From Deltaproteobacteria bacterium (GTDB lineage: Bacteria; Desulfobacterota; Desulfobacteria; Desulfobacterales; JAFDFH01), in contig JAFDFH010000104.1 of NCBI GenBank assembly GCA_019309945.1, positions 1 to 7,567 of the forward strand: DNA of 7,567 bases. Direction: 5' to 3'. The position numbers and the translations under genes were made by a program. This document shows, one piece after another, positions 5,872 through 7,567 of this stretch. Below the pieces are notes generated by a model. That model had not been told where the DNA came from, made no database searches, and worked only from the letters and a program-made list of their open reading frames with translations. Each line of letters opens with the position of its first letter. The first letter of the stretch is position 1.

Positions 5872-6589
5872 GGTGTTAAGTTGCGGATACGGTGAAATGA
5901 CAGCCGTACACAAACTTTCCCTTGAGGTTCCGGCTGGCAAAATAACCGGTTTGCTCGGAGCCAACGGTGCAGGCAAGACGTCTACGATCATGTGTATTGC
6001 CGGACACGTGGCCGTGCATGAAGGCCGCATCATTTACCGGGAGGGAGACATCACACATGACTTTCCGATGGTACGGGTCAAAAACGGCATCGCCGTGGTA
6101 CCCGAAGGTCGACGGCTTTTTTCCAGCCTTACGGTCAAAGAAAATTTAATCGTCGGCGGATATAGTCGCCCCAAGGAAAATTCCCGCGAGGGTATCGACC
6201 GGGTCATGGCCCTCTTCCCGCGCCTGGGAGAAAGACTGGGTCAACTGGCCGGTTCTCTATCCGGTGGTGAACAGCAGATGCTCTCCATCGGACGGGCCCT
6301 AATGGCTCAACCGCAACTCCTCCTCATTGACGAGCTGTCTCTGGGATTAATGCCCAAGATCATCGATATTTGTTATGAAGCCATTGTAGAGTTGAAACAA
6401 GAGGGTCTGACCATCCTTTTGGTCGAGCAAAGCACGCAAAGGGCTCTTGAAATGGCTGATCAGGTCTGTGTGTTGGAATCTGGCCAAGCGGTATGGAAAG
6501 GCTCTGCTGTGGAAGCTCGCAATAGCTTGAAATTAATCGATGCGTTGCTCGGCCTGAGCGATGAAAGTAAAACACCCGCACGGATTTAA
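5858..6589 (+). CDS. livF: LivF-type ATP-binding subunit of the amino-acid ABC importer
   Basis: Partner ATPase of LivG. The 243 residues match the family with a slightly longer, variable C-terminus (about 233-243). Walker A is GANGAGKT (34-41), the Q-loop region is the LivF-type VPEGRRLFSSLTV (81-93), the signature LSGGEQQ (134-140) is intact, and Walker B is LLLIDE (154-159). The H-loop position is Gln191 (LLVEQS), as is usual in LivF rather than His. Leu replaces the more common Pro after the Walker B Asp-Glu (DELSLGL). An AGGAAAGGA ribosome binding site (5841-5849) lies inside the livG coding sequence, and the start overlaps livG by 14 nt, so the two ATPases are probably made in equal amounts. 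It is the last gene of the operon; the converging LysM gene ends 11 bp downstream. Confidence 0.93.
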   Translation: MLRLEVLSCGYGEMTAVHKLSLEVPAGKITGLLGANGAGKTSTIMCIAGHVAVHEGRIIYREGDITHDFPMVRVKNGIAVVPEGRRLFSSLTVKENLIVGGYSRPKENSREGIDRVMALFPRLGERLGQLAGSLSGGEQQMLSIGRALMAQPQLLLIDELSLGLMPKIIDICYEAIVELKQEGLTILLVEQSTQRALEMADQVCVLESGQAVWKGSAVEARNSLKLIDALLGLSDESKTPARI

Positions 6590-6600
6590 AAAAACCAGTT

Positions 6601-7567
6601 TCAAACGATTTTTTCAACTAAGGGAATAATGAGTTTTTGGGAAGGCATCAATTGGCTAAAATTGATGCCGGCATTATATCTTTTTATGAGCCAGAGCGGA
6701 ACCTCGAATTTTGCACGGGAAAGCGTCCAGATATTGTCTCCTTTCTCAATAAAGTAAACCTGGACTTTTTCAACGCGGTAAGAGGCAAAAAAATCTTCTG
6801 ATAGTTCTTTGTGATATTCGAACCGTTTTTCTTCAAATTGTTCTTTCGTAACCTTGTGAAGTGGAATTTTAGTAGGCTGATTAATACGGATTATTCTTCC
6901 ATATCTGAATCCGTTAAGCCGACGGATCTCTTGGGCTGAAATTCCCAACCACTCGGCATAATGACCCAGGGTCTCTTCTACCTCCACCCGAATCATTCCG
7001 ATTGACTTACCTTGCTGTGTCCAAACTCTTTTGATCGCCAGGTTTTCCTGCACAACTTCGTGATTTGTCGACTTTGCCAGCAATGCATCCCGGATAGCCC
7101 AGAAATCTGTATACGTTTCCTTTTCCGGCACCGGCTTTTTTTCCATCACACGGAGCTTGGGGGCAACGAACCCATTGTTTGGTTCTATTGCACGGGTTTC
7201 GAGGCCGGCAAATACTTGCGGCTGTTTTGGCCCAGTTGTTTCCGCCATTGGCTTAGGCTTATAAGAATCGGCAACTCTCTCTTTTTTTAAAGAATGAGCT
7301 TCCAAGCTGAACAACGTTGTACCTTTTTCATCCGGCAGCGGTATCCTGAGATTTTGGTTAACATAAATGGTAGCACGGGCATCTAAATTGTTGAATGCAA
7401 TCAGGTCTCGCAGCTTTACACCGTATATCTTGGTGATTTTTCCAGCAGTATCTCCTCTGCGAACTTTATAGATTCGACTCCTTTTCTGGTAGTTTTTGAA
7501 AATTTCCGGGGTCGCTTCAGCCATAAGGATTTTCCATTCCTGGATGGCTTGTGCCGGCAACCGAAGC
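6601..7567 (-). CDS. LysM-repeat protein, N-terminus outside the window
   Basis: Only the C-terminal ~321 residues are present. The frame is open to the window edge, and the earliest possible start inside (a TTG at 7560) lacks a ribosome binding site and falls in the middle of LRLPAQAIQEW, so the true start lies beyond 7567. Counting from that TTG, three LysM-like peptidoglycan-binding modules can be seen: about 30-76 (YKVRRGDTAGKITKIYGV, then NNL and an IPLP end), about 189-235 (a degenerate module with LGISAQEIRRLNG and KIPL) and about 256-315 (VYFIEKGDNIWTLSRAKF to LIIPLV). A linker of about 110 residues, rich in Lys, Pro and Glu, separates the first two. An LRLP lead-in, then a YKVRRGDT LysM, is the layout I associate with the C-terminal half of MltD-like lytic transglycosylases, so the missing part may carry an SLT domain; this is inference. 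Expected to act in the periplasm on peptidoglycan. Convergent with livF, no functional link evident. Confidence 0.8.
   Translation of the reverse strand, partial: LRLPAQAIQEWKILMAEATPEIFKNYQKRSRIYKVRRGDTAGKITKIYGVKLRDLIAFNNLDARATIYVNQNLRIPLPDEKGTTLFSLEAHSLKKERVADSYKPKPMAETTGPKQPQVFAGLETRAIEPNNGFVAPKLRVMEKKPVPEKETYTDFWAIRDALLAKSTNHEVVQENLAIKRVWTQQGKSIGMIRVEVEETLGHYAEWLGISAQEIRRLNGFRYGRIIRINQPTKIPLHKVTKEQFEEKRFEYHKELSEDFFASYRVEKVQVYFIEKGDNIWTLSRAKFEVPLWLIKRYNAGINFSQLMPSQKLIIPLVEKIV
6644..6669. terminator. Possible terminator of the liv operon inside the convergent LysM gene
   Basis: GGCATCAATT (6644-6653) and AATTGATGCC (6660-6669) form a perfect 10-bp stem with a 6-nt loop, 55 nt after the livF stop. 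On the + strand a T5 run follows at 6681-6685, 11 nt beyond the stem, which is farther than in a standard intrinsic terminator. No better terminator exists in the 11-bp gap between the two genes. The stem lies within codons of the last LysM module, so it may be coincidental. Confidence 0.35.

Noticed and set aside
6601..7560. Complete 319-residue LysM gene starting at TTG 7560
   Set aside because: No ribosome binding site can be seen, the frame stays open to the window edge, and the start would fall within a conserved-looking LRLP lead-in.

Overview
The window looks like part of a Gram-negative proteobacterial-type chromosome. LivK and the small DUF2845-like protein have Sec signal peptides, so there is a periplasm, and the full liv set plus a LysM wall-binding protein fits an anaerobic deltaproteobacterium (Desulfobacterota). 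That taxon is an inference from gene style and from the kind of AT-rich intergenic repeat present; no marker gene settles it.

Layout. Positions 1-469 have no supportable gene. They hold a diverged partial copy of a palindromic repeat (about 45-130) that runs directly into a second long-range inverted repeat (122-192). A small secreted DUF2845-like protein is encoded at 470-763. Positions 764-1318 are again non-coding: a compact three-stem structure at 824-871, then a large imperfect palindrome at about 1065-1206, which is a second, more complete copy of the first repeat in the opposite orientation. The two copies bracket the DUF2845 gene. A SAM-dependent methyltransferase follows (1319-2002).

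From 2104 to 6589 lies a complete high-affinity amino-acid ABC importer of the HAAT/Liv type in the order livK-livH-livM-livG-livF, all on the + strand. LivK captures the ligand in the periplasm, LivH and LivM form the membrane channel, and LivG and LivF are the cytoplasmic ATPase pair. The permease and ATPase genes are tightly coupled: livH and livM are 3 nt apart, livM and livG share 1 nt, and livG and livF overlap by 14 nt. livK is set apart from livH by 112-115 nt holding a stable hairpin, the usual arrangement for making more binding protein than permease. The pocket region of LivK differs from classical Leu/Ile/Val-binding proteins, so the substrate should not be assumed to be Leu/Ile/Val.

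At the right edge a LysM-repeat protein on the - strand (6601 to beyond 7567) converges on livF with an 11-bp gap. It is open at the window edge and is probably the C-terminal part of a larger cell-wall protein, plausibly a membrane-bound lytic transglycosylase.

I found no defence system, CRISPR array, tRNA, rRNA or transposase gene. The coding content is ordinary. The part most worth a second look is the paired palindromic repeat in the two intergenic regions on either side of the DUF2845 gene.
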